From the NCBI GenBank assembly GCA_002428015.1, contig DIZW01000115.1:62765-76928 (forward strand): DNA of 14,164 bases. The letters are read 5' to 3'. The notes under the pieces were generated by a model. The model was not told where the DNA came from. It ran no database searches and saw only the letters and a list, made by a program, of their open reading frames with translations. The position numbers were made by a program, and so were the translations under genes. Position 1 is the first letter of the stretch. Each line of letters starts with the position of its first letter. This DNA comes from Oxalobacteraceae bacterium UBA6018 (GTDB lineage Bacteria; Pseudomonadota; Gammaproteobacteria; Burkholderiales; Burkholderiaceae_D). Positions 7,012 to 13,660 of this stretch are shown here, piece by piece.

Positions 7012-7025
7012 TTAACCCAGATCAT
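7012..7025. promoter_or_regulatory. FNR/Dnr-type binding site between ubiU and the DUF2249 gene
   Basis: TTAACCCAGATCAT differs in two positions from TTGACCCAGATCAA, a common form of the FNR/ANR/DNR site (TTGAT-N4-ATCAA). For ubiU its centre lies near -41.5, the class II activating position. For the divergent DUF2249 gene, a TATTGT at 7064-7069 would place the centre near -57, closer to a class I position. One box may thus serve both units. The Dnr-like regulator at 9999-10685 has the E..SR recognition residues suited to such sites. Confidence 0.7.
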
Positions 7026-7087
7026 GGATTTCAGGATGGCGGCGGTGCCAGAATCGGGTCTCGTATTGTGAGAATTGGAGGATCGCC

Positions 7088-7309
7088 ATGCTGGATGTGC
7101 CGCTCGACGTGTGCGCCCTCGCGCCGCCGGAACCGATGGAACGGGTGCTCGACGCGCTGTGCGCGCTGGCGCCGGACGCGCGCCTGGCCGTGCTGATTGA
7201 CCGCCAGCCGCACCCGTTGCTGCGCATCCTCGATCGCAACGGGTATCGCCACCAGCTCACGGCCCGGTCCGACCGCCGCTTCGACCTGCTGATCTGGCGC
7301 GCCGCCTGA
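7088..7309 (+). CDS. DUF2249 domain protein
   Basis: The 73-aa protein matches the small DUF2249 domain over its whole length: a start resembling LDVR-L-PPEP (LDVCALAPPEPMERVLDALC), a middle strand LAVLIDRQPHPLLRILDRNG, and an end RRFDLLIW. The domain has a SirA/TusA-like alpha-beta fold, often found beside hemerythrin-like, NnrS and nitrogen-oxide genes, but its biochemical role is not established. The usual arginine of the LDVR start is valine or cysteine here. The ATG at 7088 has GGAGG eight bases upstream. Its TGA shares one base with the ATG of the next gene (TGATG), so translation of the two is probably coupled. The shared FNR-type box upstream suggests induction under low oxygen or NO. 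Confidence 0.85.
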   Translation: MLDVPLDVCALAPPEPMERVLDALCALAPDARLAVLIDRQPHPLLRILDRNGYRHQLTARSDRRFDLLIWRAA

Positions 7310-8778
7310 TGCGCCGCGTGCTGCAGCTCGAGCGCCGTCCGGGCGCGATGCTCTCGCTGCGCTTCTTCCTCACCGCGCCACTGTGCGCGCTGCTGGCCGG
7401 CGCGCTCCTGGCGTGGCAGGGCGACGCCGCCTTCGCCTCGCGCTGGAGCGCCGGCGCGCTCGCCGCCACCCACCTGTTCGCGCTCGGCGTGTTGAGCATG
7501 ACGATGTGCGGCGCGCTGATGCAGTTGCTGCCGGTGGTGGCCGGCGCCGAGCTCCCGTGGCCGGCGGCCAGCGCGCGCGCCATCCACGCGCTGCTGTGCG
7601 TCGGCACCGCCCTGCTGGCGGGCGGATTCTGGTGGACGGCGCCGACGCTGTTCGCGCTGGCGCTGGCGCCCCTGCTGCTGGCGCTGGCGTGGCTGCTGTG
7701 CGCCTGCACCTGGGCCCTGTTGCGCGCGCCGAAGGACAGCGGCGCGGCCATGCTGGGCGGCGTGCGTCCCGCCCTGCTGGCCCTGGCCGGGACCGTGCCG
7801 CTGGGCGCGGCGATGGCCGCCGCGATGGCCTGGCCGCGCGCGCTGCCGCTGGCGGACCTGGTCGGCCTGCACGCCAGCTGGGGTTTACTGGGCTGGGTGG
7901 CGCTGCTGATCGTCGGGGTGGCGTTCCAGGTGATCCCGATGTTCCAGGTCACGCCGCCGTATCCGCCGCTCGTCACCTTGCTGCTGAGCGCGCTGCTGCC
8001 GGCGACCCTGCTGGCCAGCTCGGCCGCCCAGGCCAGCGGGCACTGGAGCGCGCCGCTGCTGCGCGCCGTGCTGGCCGCCCTGTTCACGCTGTTCGCGCTG
8101 TGGACGTTCAGCCTGCTGGCGCGCCGCAAGCGCCCGGCCGACGCCACCACCCTGTTCTGGCGCGCGTCGATGGGCAGCCTGCTGGCCTGCGTGCTGTTGT
8201 GGTACGCGCCGCTCGACACCCAGGCGCGCGCGATCGCGACCGGCGTGCTGTTCATGCTCGGCTTCGCCGGCTCGGCCGTGATGGGCATGCTGTACAAGAT
8301 CGTGCCCTTCCTGCTGTGGCAGCACTGGCAGGAACGGGGCCTGCCGAAGCCGCTCGCGAGCATCCGCCTGGTGATCCCGGACGGCCGCGCCAAGGCGCAG
8401 TTCTGGCTGCACCTGGCCAGCCTGATGCTGCTGGTGGGCGCGGTGCCGCTCGCCGCCTGGCAGCCGCACTGGCCGGCGCAACCGCGGCCGCCACACCTCG
8501 CGCTGGCGCAGATGCCACCGCCACACCTGCCGTTGCGCGTCGGCGCGCTGGCCCTGATGGCGTCGGCCGCCCTGCTCGGCGCCAGCCTGGCGCGCGCCGC
8601 GCTAATCGCCCGCGCGGCCCAGCCGCTCCATCCGCGCGAGCCACTTGGCGACACGGTCGGCTCGCATGTCGCCGGCCGTGCCGATCAGGGTGGCGTGCAC
8701 CGGCGCGATGCCGACAAAGCCGAGCACGTTGCGCTCAAGCGACTTGACGCTGTGCGCGCGGAAATACCACCGGTATAG
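7309..8778 (+). CDS. Polytopic membrane protein, NnrS / heme-copper-oxidase-I-like, function unknown
   Basis: The 489-aa product has about 12 membrane helices (roughly 15-36, 48-78, 91-109, 113-137, 149-174, 183-212, 221-242, 248-273, 282-302, 306-337, 363-384, 406-433). Helix histidines in conserved-looking settings include His55 (ATHLFALGVL), His188 (VGLHASWGLLGW) and His339 (VPFLLWQHW), a pattern reminiscent of NnrS and heme-copper oxidase subunit I proteins, though I cannot place it firmly in either. A proline/histidine-rich loop at 385-409 (PHWP, PPHL, PPHL) precedes the last helix. It is translationally coupled to the DUF2249 gene. The C-terminal 58 residues (432-489) are hydrophilic and read antisense through the convergent oxidoreductase gene, so the ancestral C-terminus may have been shorter. 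A role in NO or nitrogen-oxide metabolism is inferred from context only. Confidence 0.8.
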   Translation: MRRVLQLERRPGAMLSLRFFLTAPLCALLAGALLAWQGDAAFASRWSAGALAATHLFALGVLSMTMCGALMQLLPVVAGAELPWPAASARAIHALLCVGTALLAGGFWWTAPTLFALALAPLLLALAWLLCACTWALLRAPKDSGAAMLGGVRPALLALAGTVPLGAAMAAAMAWPRALPLADLVGLHASWGLLGWVALLIVGVAFQVIPMFQVTPPYPPLVTLLLSALLPATLLASSAAQASGHWSAPLLRAVLAALFTLFALWTFSLLARRKRPADATTLFWRASMGSLLACVLLWYAPLDTQARAIATGVLFMLGFAGSAVMGMLYKIVPFLLWQHWQERGLPKPLASIRLVIPDGRAKAQFWLHLASLMLLVGAVPLAAWQPHWPAQPRPPHLALAQMPPPHLPLRVGALALMASAALLGASLARAALIARAAQPLHPREPLGDTVGSHVAGRADQGGVHRRDADKAEHVALKRLDAVRAEIPPV

Positions 8779-9189
8779 CAGGGCCGGCATCCCCATGGTG
8801 ACCACCACCCGCGCGGAGCGTCCGGCGAGCCCTTTCTTGGCCAGCGGATTGCTGCCCTCGCGCGCGAACGCGAAGCCGGGCCGCGCCACCTGCTCCAGGA
8901 AGCCTTTGAGCAGGGCCGGCATGTCGCCCAGCCACAGCGGAAAGAAGAACACGATGTGCTCGGCCCAGCCGATGTCGGCCTGGGGCTGGACCAGGCTGGC
9001 CGGGATGGGGCCGTCATCCCACTCGGCCTGGCTGCGCAGCAGCGGAAAGTCGAGCGTGGCGACGTCGATCCGGCGCACCGTATGCCCGCCCTGCGCGGCG
9101 GCGGCGGCGTAGGCCTGCTCCAGCGCGCGGCACAGATGCTGCTCGCCGCGGTCGGGATGGCCCTGCACCAGCAGGATGCGCTTGCTCAT
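8602..9189 (-). CDS. NAD(P)H dehydrogenase (quinone), flavodoxin-like fold
   Basis: The 195-aa protein belongs to the flavodoxin-fold FMN/FAD oxidoreductases (NQO1/MdaB/KefF type) that reduce quinones by two electrons. The N-terminal strand and FMN phosphate loop are seen as RILLVQGHPDRGEQHLCRAL. The central motif FFFPLWLGDMPALLKGFLEQ (about 81-100) followed by RPGFAF is characteristic, and VVVTMGMPALLYRWYF follows. It is cytoplasmic, with no signal or membrane segment. The ATG at 9189 has no strong Shine-Dalgarno; it lies 22 bases after the stop of the DksA-like gene and is probably cotranscribed with it under the FNR-type box at 9666. Its last 177 bases overlap the convergent membrane-protein gene. 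The exact substrate is not determined. Confidence 0.93.
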   Translation of the reverse strand: MSKRILLVQGHPDRGEQHLCRALEQAYAAAAAQGGHTVRRIDVATLDFPLLRSQAEWDDGPIPASLVQPQADIGWAEHIVFFFPLWLGDMPALLKGFLEQVARPGFAFAREGSNPLAKKGLAGRSARVVVTMGMPALLYRWYFRAHSVKSLERNVLGFVGIAPVHATLIGTAGDMRADRVAKWLARMERLGRAGD

Positions 9190-9211
9190 GACGGCATGGC
9201 GCCTGCGCCGG

Positions 9212-9604
9212 TCAGGCGGCCGCGTGCTGGGTGGCCGCCTGCTGTTCGAGGCGCGCCTGGCATTCCAGGCAGGTCAGCGCGGTCGGGGCGGCGCGCAGGC
9301 GCGGCGCGGGAATCGGTTCCCCGCATTCGATGCAGATGCCGCCCACGCCAAACTCGATGCGCTTGAGCGCCGCATCGATGGCCGCCAGGTCGCTTTGCTC
9401 GTGATGCAGCAAGGCAAGATCATTATCGCTGAGGAAGGCCGCCTCGGCCGGACTGTCGCCGTCCGCGATATGGTTGGCAAGCCGGTGCGGCTCGTCATCG
9501 CCGCTGCTGGACAGGTGGACGCGGATGGCGTCCAGCACATCCTGACGCATGGCGCGCAAGGTGATTTCGAGTTCCTTGATGTCAGACAAGGTCGGGCTGT
9601 TCAC
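9212..9604 (-). CDS. TraR/DksA-type C4 zinc-finger protein
   Basis: The 130-aa product has the DksA/TraR layout: an N-terminal helical hairpin (about 5-85) and a C-terminal C4 zinc finger CIECGEPIP (Cys91, Cys94) and TCLEC (Cys112, Cys115). Such proteins bind the RNA polymerase secondary channel and alter promoter kinetics. The canonical D-x-x-D-x-A at the coiled-coil tip of DksA is not exact here; the tip region reads ADGDSPAEA (about 48-55), so activity may differ from DksA. The start is GTG at 9604 with AGGAG about seven bases upstream; no ATG is near. The perfect FNR box 62 bases upstream predicts anaerobic or NO control. The housekeeping dksA is probably elsewhere, as this protein is short and diverged. 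Confidence 0.9.
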   Translation of the reverse strand: MNSPTLSDIKELEITLRAMRQDVLDAIRVHLSSSGDDEPHRLANHIADGDSPAEAAFLSDNDLALLHHEQSDLAAIDAALKRIEFGVGGICIECGEPIPAPRLRAAPTALTCLECQARLEQQAATQHAAA

Positions 9605-9665
9605 GGTAGCTCCTGATGGTTGGATCGCATAGACATAGTGTCACGCCGCGCATGGCTGCACGTCC

Positions 9666-9679
9666 TTGATCCACATCAA
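9666..9679 (-). promoter_or_regulatory. Perfect FNR/Dnr box upstream of the DksA-like gene
   Basis: TTGATCCACATCAA matches TTGAT-N4-ATCAA in all ten defined positions. It lies between the 57-aa ORF (stop at 9714) and the GTG at 9604, so it most likely serves the DksA-like gene and the oxidoreductase behind it. If the centre is at -41.5 the transcript would start near 9631, leaving a leader of about 27 bases. No perfect -10 is visible; CACTAT at 9640-9635 is the nearest candidate, three bases off the ideal spacing. Confidence 0.8.
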
Positions 9680-9713
9680 ACGACGCCGGAGCCCGGGCGC
9701 CTTGCGTTGCCAA

Positions 9714-9887
9714 CTAGCGCCGGACTTTGCCCGATTCAAAGTTTTCGCGCGCGTCTTTCAGGTGCTCGCCGCCAGCCGGGCCCAGCCCTGCCTTCGCGTC
9801 GTGATTGCTGGTGTGCTCATGACGCTCGCGCTCGAGTTCACGCTCGAGGCGCGAGGGCGTGGTGCCATTGGGTTGTTGCTGGGGCAT
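9714..9887 (-). CDS. Small hypothetical protein, 57 aa, highly charged
   Basis: The ATG at 9887 is preceded by AGGAG with eight bases of spacing, and the frame runs 57 codons to a TAG. The product is very hydrophilic: MPQQQPNGTTPSRLEREL is followed by a charged run rich in Glu, Arg and His and by HLKDARENFESGKVRR at the end. It has no cysteine, signal or membrane segment and is probably a small soluble or partly disordered protein. The alternative plus-strand frame here (from TTG 9666) lacks a ribosome binding site and reads as antisense. I do not recognise a family. TAAAAT at 9928-9923 could be its -10. It lies between the Dnr-like gene and the DksA-like gene, all on the minus strand, but probably has its own promoter. 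Confidence 0.7.
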   Translation of the reverse strand: MPQQQPNGTTPSRLERELERERHEHTSNHDAKAGLGPAGGEHLKDARENFESGKVRR

Positions 9888-9922
9888 GGCGACTCCTGTG
9901 GTGGCCGGTAGATCGTCGGACT

Positions 9923-9928
9923 ATTTTA
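9923..9928 (-). promoter_or_regulatory. Possible -10 element of the 57-aa ORF
   Basis: TAAAAT on the minus strand matches five of six bases of the -10 consensus, 35 bases before the ATG at 9887. No good -35 hexamer stands at 16-18 bases, so this is tentative. Confidence 0.3.
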
Positions 9929-9954
9929 TCCGTACCGAAAGAATCGCCGATAAA

Positions 9955-9971
9955 GCACACTTCGTATGTGC
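9955..9971 (-). terminator. Weak terminator-like hairpin after the Dnr-like gene
   Basis: GCACA and TGTGC form a 5-bp stem with a 7-base loop, about 28 bases after the regulator stop. On the minus strand it is followed by only TTTAT, so intrinsic termination would be weak. Confidence 0.3.
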
Positions 9972-9998
9972 AGGTTTTAACACAGGTCGCGCTTTTGC

Positions 9999-10685
9999 CT
10001 AATGACCGTAGCCACGCAGGCGGTCCATGGCCAGGATCCGCACATTGCGCCCCTGCACCTCGATCAAGCCTTGCGCCGCCAAGTCCGACAAAATGCGGGA
10101 GAAATGCTCGGGCGTCAGGTTCAGGCGCGAGGCCACCAGGGCCTTGGACATCGGCAGGCGGATCTGGGCGCCGTCGCTATCGGGCCCGTCTTTGAGCAGG
10201 TAGCCGATCGCGCGCTGGGTGCCCGTGTGCAGGCAATACGATTCCAGGTCGCACATCAGGCCGTGCATGCGCCGGCTCAACCCGGCAAGCATCTTGCTGG
10301 CCAGCGCAGGGTCGTGGGCGATCTCGTGCATGAGCGTGTCCCTGGCCACGTGCAGCAGCAGGCTGTCCTCCATGGCCTGGGCGGCCACGATGTAGGGCTT
10401 ACCCATGAACATGACCGCCTCGCCGAAGCTGTGCTGCGGGCCGATCATCTCGACCACTTTTTCGGCGCCCTGGGCCGACACGAAGGCCAGCTTGACCTGC
10501 CCGTACACCACCACGTGAAAGCCCACACACGGATCGCCGCGCTGGAACACCTGGGTGCCGCGCTCGATGCGCAGGGTGGTGGTGCCCAGCGCGATGCGGT
10601 CCAGCTCGGCCTCGCTGACCGCCTCGAACAGCGGCAGTTGGGCCAGGAAGCGCTGCACCTTGATGCGGTCGATGCTCTTATCCAT
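9999..10685 (-). CDS. CRP/FNR-family regulator, Dnr/NnrR-type
   Basis: The 228-aa product has an N-terminal cyclic-nucleotide-binding-like beta-roll (about 15-125), a long dimer helix (about 127-155) and a C-terminal winged helix-turn-helix (about 179-215). The recognition helix LTPEHFSRILSDL has the E..SR residues (Glu193, Ser196, Arg197) that in FNR and DNR contact TTGAT half-sites. The N-terminal cysteines that hold the FNR [4Fe-4S] cluster are absent (only Cys53, Cys145 and Cys151 exist), so it cannot be a classical oxygen-sensing FNR. Sequence style (FGEAVMFMGKPYIVAAQAM) is close to Dnr, the heme-based NO sensor of denitrifiers. The ATG at 10685 lies seven bases after the hemN stop with GAGGCGG upstream, so it is cotranscribed with hemN. 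It is the likely reader of the boxes at 7012, 9666 and 12154. Confidence 0.92.
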   Translation of the reverse strand: MDKSIDRIKVQRFLAQLPLFEAVSEAELDRIALGTTTLRIERGTQVFQRGDPCVGFHVVVYGQVKLAFVSAQGAEKVVEMIGPQHSFGEAVMFMGKPYIVAAQAMEDSLLLHVARDTLMHEIAHDPALASKMLAGLSRRMHGLMCDLESYCLHTGTQRAIGYLLKDGPDSDGAQIRLPMSKALVASRLNLTPEHFSRILSDLAAQGLIEVQGRNVRILAMDRLRGYGH

Positions 10686-10692
10686 GGCCGCC

Positions 10693-12124
10693 TCAGATCG
10701 TGCTCGAATAGCGGCGCGGCGCCGGCCCCTCGGGCCGCGGCTGGCCCAGGTAGCGGTCGAACACCATGCCGATGTTGCGGATCAGCAGACGCCCCTTGAG
10801 GCTGACCTCGATGCCGTCCGCGTCCATGCGCAGCAGGCCGTCGTCGGCCAGCGCTTGCAGCGCCACCAGCTCGGCGGCGAAATAGCTGGCGAACGCCACC
10901 CCCGGCGGCAGCGCCAGCGCGTCGAAGCGCAGCGCGAAGTCGCACATCAGGCGCCCGATCACGTCGCGCCGCAGGCGGTCGTCCTCGCTGAGCACGACGC
11001 CGCGCCGGATCGGCAGCTGGTCCTCGTCCAGGCGCGCGTAGTAGCCGGTGATGCTCTTATCGTTCTGGCTGTAGGTGCCGCCCAGCGCGCTGATGCCGGA
11101 CACCCCGAGCGCCACCATGTCCGCCTCGGCGTGGGTCGAATAGCCCTGGAAGTTGCGCTGCAGCCGGCCTTCGCGCTGGGCGCGCGCGAGGTCGTCGTCG
11201 GGCTTGGCGAAATGGTCCATGCCGATGTAGACGTAGCCGGCAGCGCCAAGGCGCTCGATGCACAGGGCCAGCATGTCGAGCTTGGTGTCGGGCGAAGGCA
11301 GGTCCTCCGCCTTGATCAGGTTCTGCGACTTGAACAGGTGCGGCATGTGGGCGTAGGTTATAGATGGCGATGCGGTCCGGGTCGGCCGCCACCACCTTGG
11401 CCAGGGTCTGCGCCATGGTGCCCAGGTCCTGCTTGGGCAGGCCGTAAATGAGGTCGATGCTGACCGAGCGGAAACCCGCCTCGCGCGCCGCGGCAATCAC
11501 TTCGAGCGTCTCGTGCTCGGGCTGGATGCGGTTGACCGCGCGCTGCACCTCGGGATCGAAGTCCTGCACCCCCAGGCTGATGCGGTTGAAGCCCTGCGCG
11601 CGCAGGGTGTGCACGCGCGCGCGCGTGACCGTGCGCGGGTCCACCTCGACCGAATACTCGCCGCTCGCGTCGGGCGCGAACGCGAACCAGGTACGCAGGC
11701 AGTCCAGCAGGCCGGCCATCTGGTCGTCGCTCAGGTAGGTGGGGGTGCCGCCGCCGAAGTGCAGCTGCGCGACCTGGTTCATGCCTTCCAGGCGGCGCCC
11801 CTGCATGGCGATCTCGCGCTTGAGGTAGTCCAGGTACTGCACCGCCTTGCTGCGGTCCTGGGTGATGATCTTGTTGCAGCCGCAGTAGTAGCACAGCGAC
11901 TCGCAAAACGGAATGTGCACGTACAGCGACAGCGGCTGCGGCGCGCCGCGCGCCCTCACCCGCGCCACCGCCGCGTCGTAGTCGGCACCGCTGAAGTCCG
12001 GCGTGAAGCGGTCGGCGGTGGGGTAGGAGGTGTAGCGCGGCCCCATCTGGTTAAGCTTGCGGATAAGGGCCGCGTCGAATTCGACCGAGGGGACGATCGC
12101 GACGACCTTGTGTGCTGTGTTCAT
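10693..12124 (-). pseudogene. hemN: Oxygen-independent coproporphyrinogen III oxidase, frameshifted
   Basis: HemN is a radical-SAM enzyme converting coproporphyrinogen III to protoporphyrinogen IX without oxygen. The N-terminal part carries GPRYTSYPTADRF and the cluster motif HIPFCESLCYYCGC (Cys74, Cys78, Cys81), then FGGGTPTYLS. At 11356-11357 one extra base (GG on the plus strand) shifts the frame: the expected IYNYAHMPHLFK becomes IYN-LRPH. The C-terminal part, from YAHMPHLFKSQNLIKAEDLP to the TGA at 10693, continues intact in the next frame. Removing one base restores 476 codons, normal for HemN (E. coli 457 aa). Both halves otherwise look fully conserved, so the break is either very recent or a sequencing error. 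The ATG at 12124 has GGGAG upstream; a TTG at 12154 is less likely. As read, the product would be truncated and the coupled Dnr-like gene could be affected. Confidence 0.9.
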
Positions 12125-12153
12125 GTTCTTACTCCCGGCTGGATGCGAAATCA

Positions 12154-12167
12154 ATGATCTGTATCAT
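12154..12167 (-). promoter_or_regulatory. FNR/Dnr-like box upstream of hemN
   Basis: ATGATCTGTATCAT is a 5+5 palindrome except in the spacer and matches TTGAT-N4-ATCAA in eight of ten positions. Its centre is only 36 bases before the hemN ATG, too close for class II activation with a normal leader. A TATGAT at 12181-12176 on the minus strand would place the box just after the start site, a repressing position. The site is credible; its effect is unclear. Confidence 0.5.
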
Positions 12168-12223
12168 CGATAAAATCATATCCCGCCGGGCCTGGCCGCG
12201 CTTGGCGCAGAGGAGCTAATCCG

Positions 12224-12243
12224 CCTAGTCCGTTCGGGCTAGG
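12224..12243 (-). other. Hairpin in the narK2-hemN gap
   Basis: CCTAG-x-CC and GG-x-CTAGG form a seven-pair stem with one mismatch and a GAAC loop, ten bases after the narK2-like stop. No T-run follows, so it is not a typical intrinsic terminator. It may protect the 3' end of the transporter mRNA or act in Rho-dependent ending. Confidence 0.4.
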
Positions 12244-12252
12244 AGTCTGCCC

Positions 12253-13638
12253 TCAGCACGGCATGTCGGCGTTTTTGCGCGCGTAGCACCACCAGGTGAT
12301 GGCGATGCAGCTGGTGTAGAAGGCGATGAAGCACCACAGCGCCGCGTCGGGGCTGCCGGTCAGGGCGATCGAGGTGCCGTAGCTTTTCGGGATGAAGAAG
12401 GCGCCGTAGGCCGCCACCGCCGAGGTGAAGCCGAGCACCGCCGCGCCCTCCTTGTTGGCGTCGACGACGGCCTGCTCCTGGGCCGGACGGCCCTTGCCGG
12501 CCGCGGCGCGCTGGCGCTGGGTCAGGAAGATCACCGGGATCATGCGGAAGGTGGACGCGTTACCGATGCCGGTGGCGGCGAACAGCAGCATGAACATCCA
12601 GTAGAAGCCGTTGAAGTTGCCGCCGCTGCCGCCGTGCGATATGAAATGCAGCACGCCCAGCACCGCGCCGATCATGACGACGAAGGACCACAGGGTCACG
12701 CGCGCGCCGCCCAGGCGGTCGGCCACCCAGCCGCCGGCCACCCGCGCCAGCGCGCCCACGAGCGGGCCGAGGAAGGCGTAGCTGAGCGGGTTCACATCCG
12801 GGAACTGGGTCTTGATCAGCAGCGGGAAGGCGGCCGAATAGCCGATGAAGGAGCCGAAGGTGCCGGTATAGAGCCAGCACATGATCCAGTTGTGAATCCG
12901 CTTGAAGATCACGGCCTGCTCCGAGAACGAGGCCTTGGCCGAGGCCAGGTCGTTCATGCCGAACCATGCCGTCAGGGTGGCGATCACAATGAAGGGCACC
13001 CAGATGAAGCCGGCGTTCTGCAGCCACATCTGGCGCGTGGCGTCGCCCTTGATCCAGCTTTGCGGCTCGCCGCCGAGCGCGCCGAACACGCCGGCGGTGA
13101 TCACCAGCGGCACCACGAACTGCACCGCCGACACGCCCAGGTTGCCCAGGCCCGCGTTCAGGCCGAGCGCGAAGCCCTTGTGCGCCTTCGGGAAGAAGAA
13201 GCTGATGTTGGCCATCGAGGAGGCGAAGTTGCCGCCGCCGAAGCCGCACAGCAGCGCCAGCACCAGCATGGTCGGGTAGCCGGTGTGGATGTCCTGCACC
13301 GCGAAGCCGATGCCCAGCGCGGGAATGAGCAGCGAGGCGGTGGAGATGGCGGTCCATTTGCGCCCGCCGAAGATCGGCACCATGAACGAGTAGAAGATGC
13401 GCAGCGTGGCGCCGGACAGCCCGGGCAAGGCGGTCAGCCAGAACAGCTGGTTGGTGCTGTACTTGAAGCCGATGTTGGGGAAGTTCACCACCACCACGCT
13501 CCACACCATCCACACCGCGAAGGCCAGCAGCAGTGCCGGAATCGAGATCCACAGGTTGCGGTTGGCGGTGAGCCTGCCGGTACGCTGCCAGAAGTGGGGG
13601 ACCTCCGGCTCCCACGTGCTGATCATATATTTGCTCAT
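12253..13638 (-). CDS. narK2: Nitrate/nitrite transporter, NarK2-like MFS protein
   Basis: The 461-aa inner-membrane protein has about 12 helices and both nitrate signatures of the NNP family: GFGGGNFASSMANISFFFPK (about 132-151) and ATGIGNASTFRMIP in the second half. The substrate arginines are present: Arg80 in GATLRIFYSF and the Arg in GALARVAGGWVADRLGG. In denitrifiers with paired or fused NarK proteins the second member is usually the nitrate/nitrite antiporter, which is the basis for the symbol. Start codons at GTG 13650, ATG 13641 and ATG 13638 are in frame; GGAG at about 13647 best fits the ATG at 13638. The gene follows the narK1-like gene after 22 bases. It lies upstream of hemN, so nitrate uptake and anaerobic heme synthesis are neighbours. 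Confidence 0.93.
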   Translation of the reverse strand: MSKYMISTWEPEVPHFWQRTGRLTANRNLWISIPALLLAFAVWMVWSVVVVNFPNIGFKYSTNQLFWLTALPGLSGATLRIFYSFMVPIFGGRKWTAISTASLLIPALGIGFAVQDIHTGYPTMLVLALLCGFGGGNFASSMANISFFFPKAHKGFALGLNAGLGNLGVSAVQFVVPLVITAGVFGALGGEPQSWIKGDATRQMWLQNAGFIWVPFIVIATLTAWFGMNDLASAKASFSEQAVIFKRIHNWIMCWLYTGTFGSFIGYSAAFPLLIKTQFPDVNPLSYAFLGPLVGALARVAGGWVADRLGGARVTLWSFVVMIGAVLGVLHFISHGGSGGNFNGFYWMFMLLFAATGIGNASTFRMIPVIFLTQRQRAAAGKGRPAQEQAVVDANKEGAAVLGFTSAVAAYGAFFIPKSYGTSIALTGSPDAALWCFIAFYTSCIAITWWCYARKNADMPC

Positions 13639-13660
13639 CATTTTCTCCACGGTTGTGATA

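Noticed and set aside
7012..7872. Minus-strand open frame with Gln/Arg/Ala-rich repeats
   Set aside because: The low-complexity composition mirrors the Leu/Ala/Pro codons of the membrane-protein gene on the other strand; no ribosome site.
9666..9911. Plus-strand 81-codon frame starting with TTG inside the FNR box
   Set aside because: No Shine-Dalgarno; it is antisense to the 57-aa ORF, which has better signals.
10693..12154. Two separate hemN-like genes
   Set aside because: The two open frames are complementary halves of one HemN joined by a one-base shift, not two genes.
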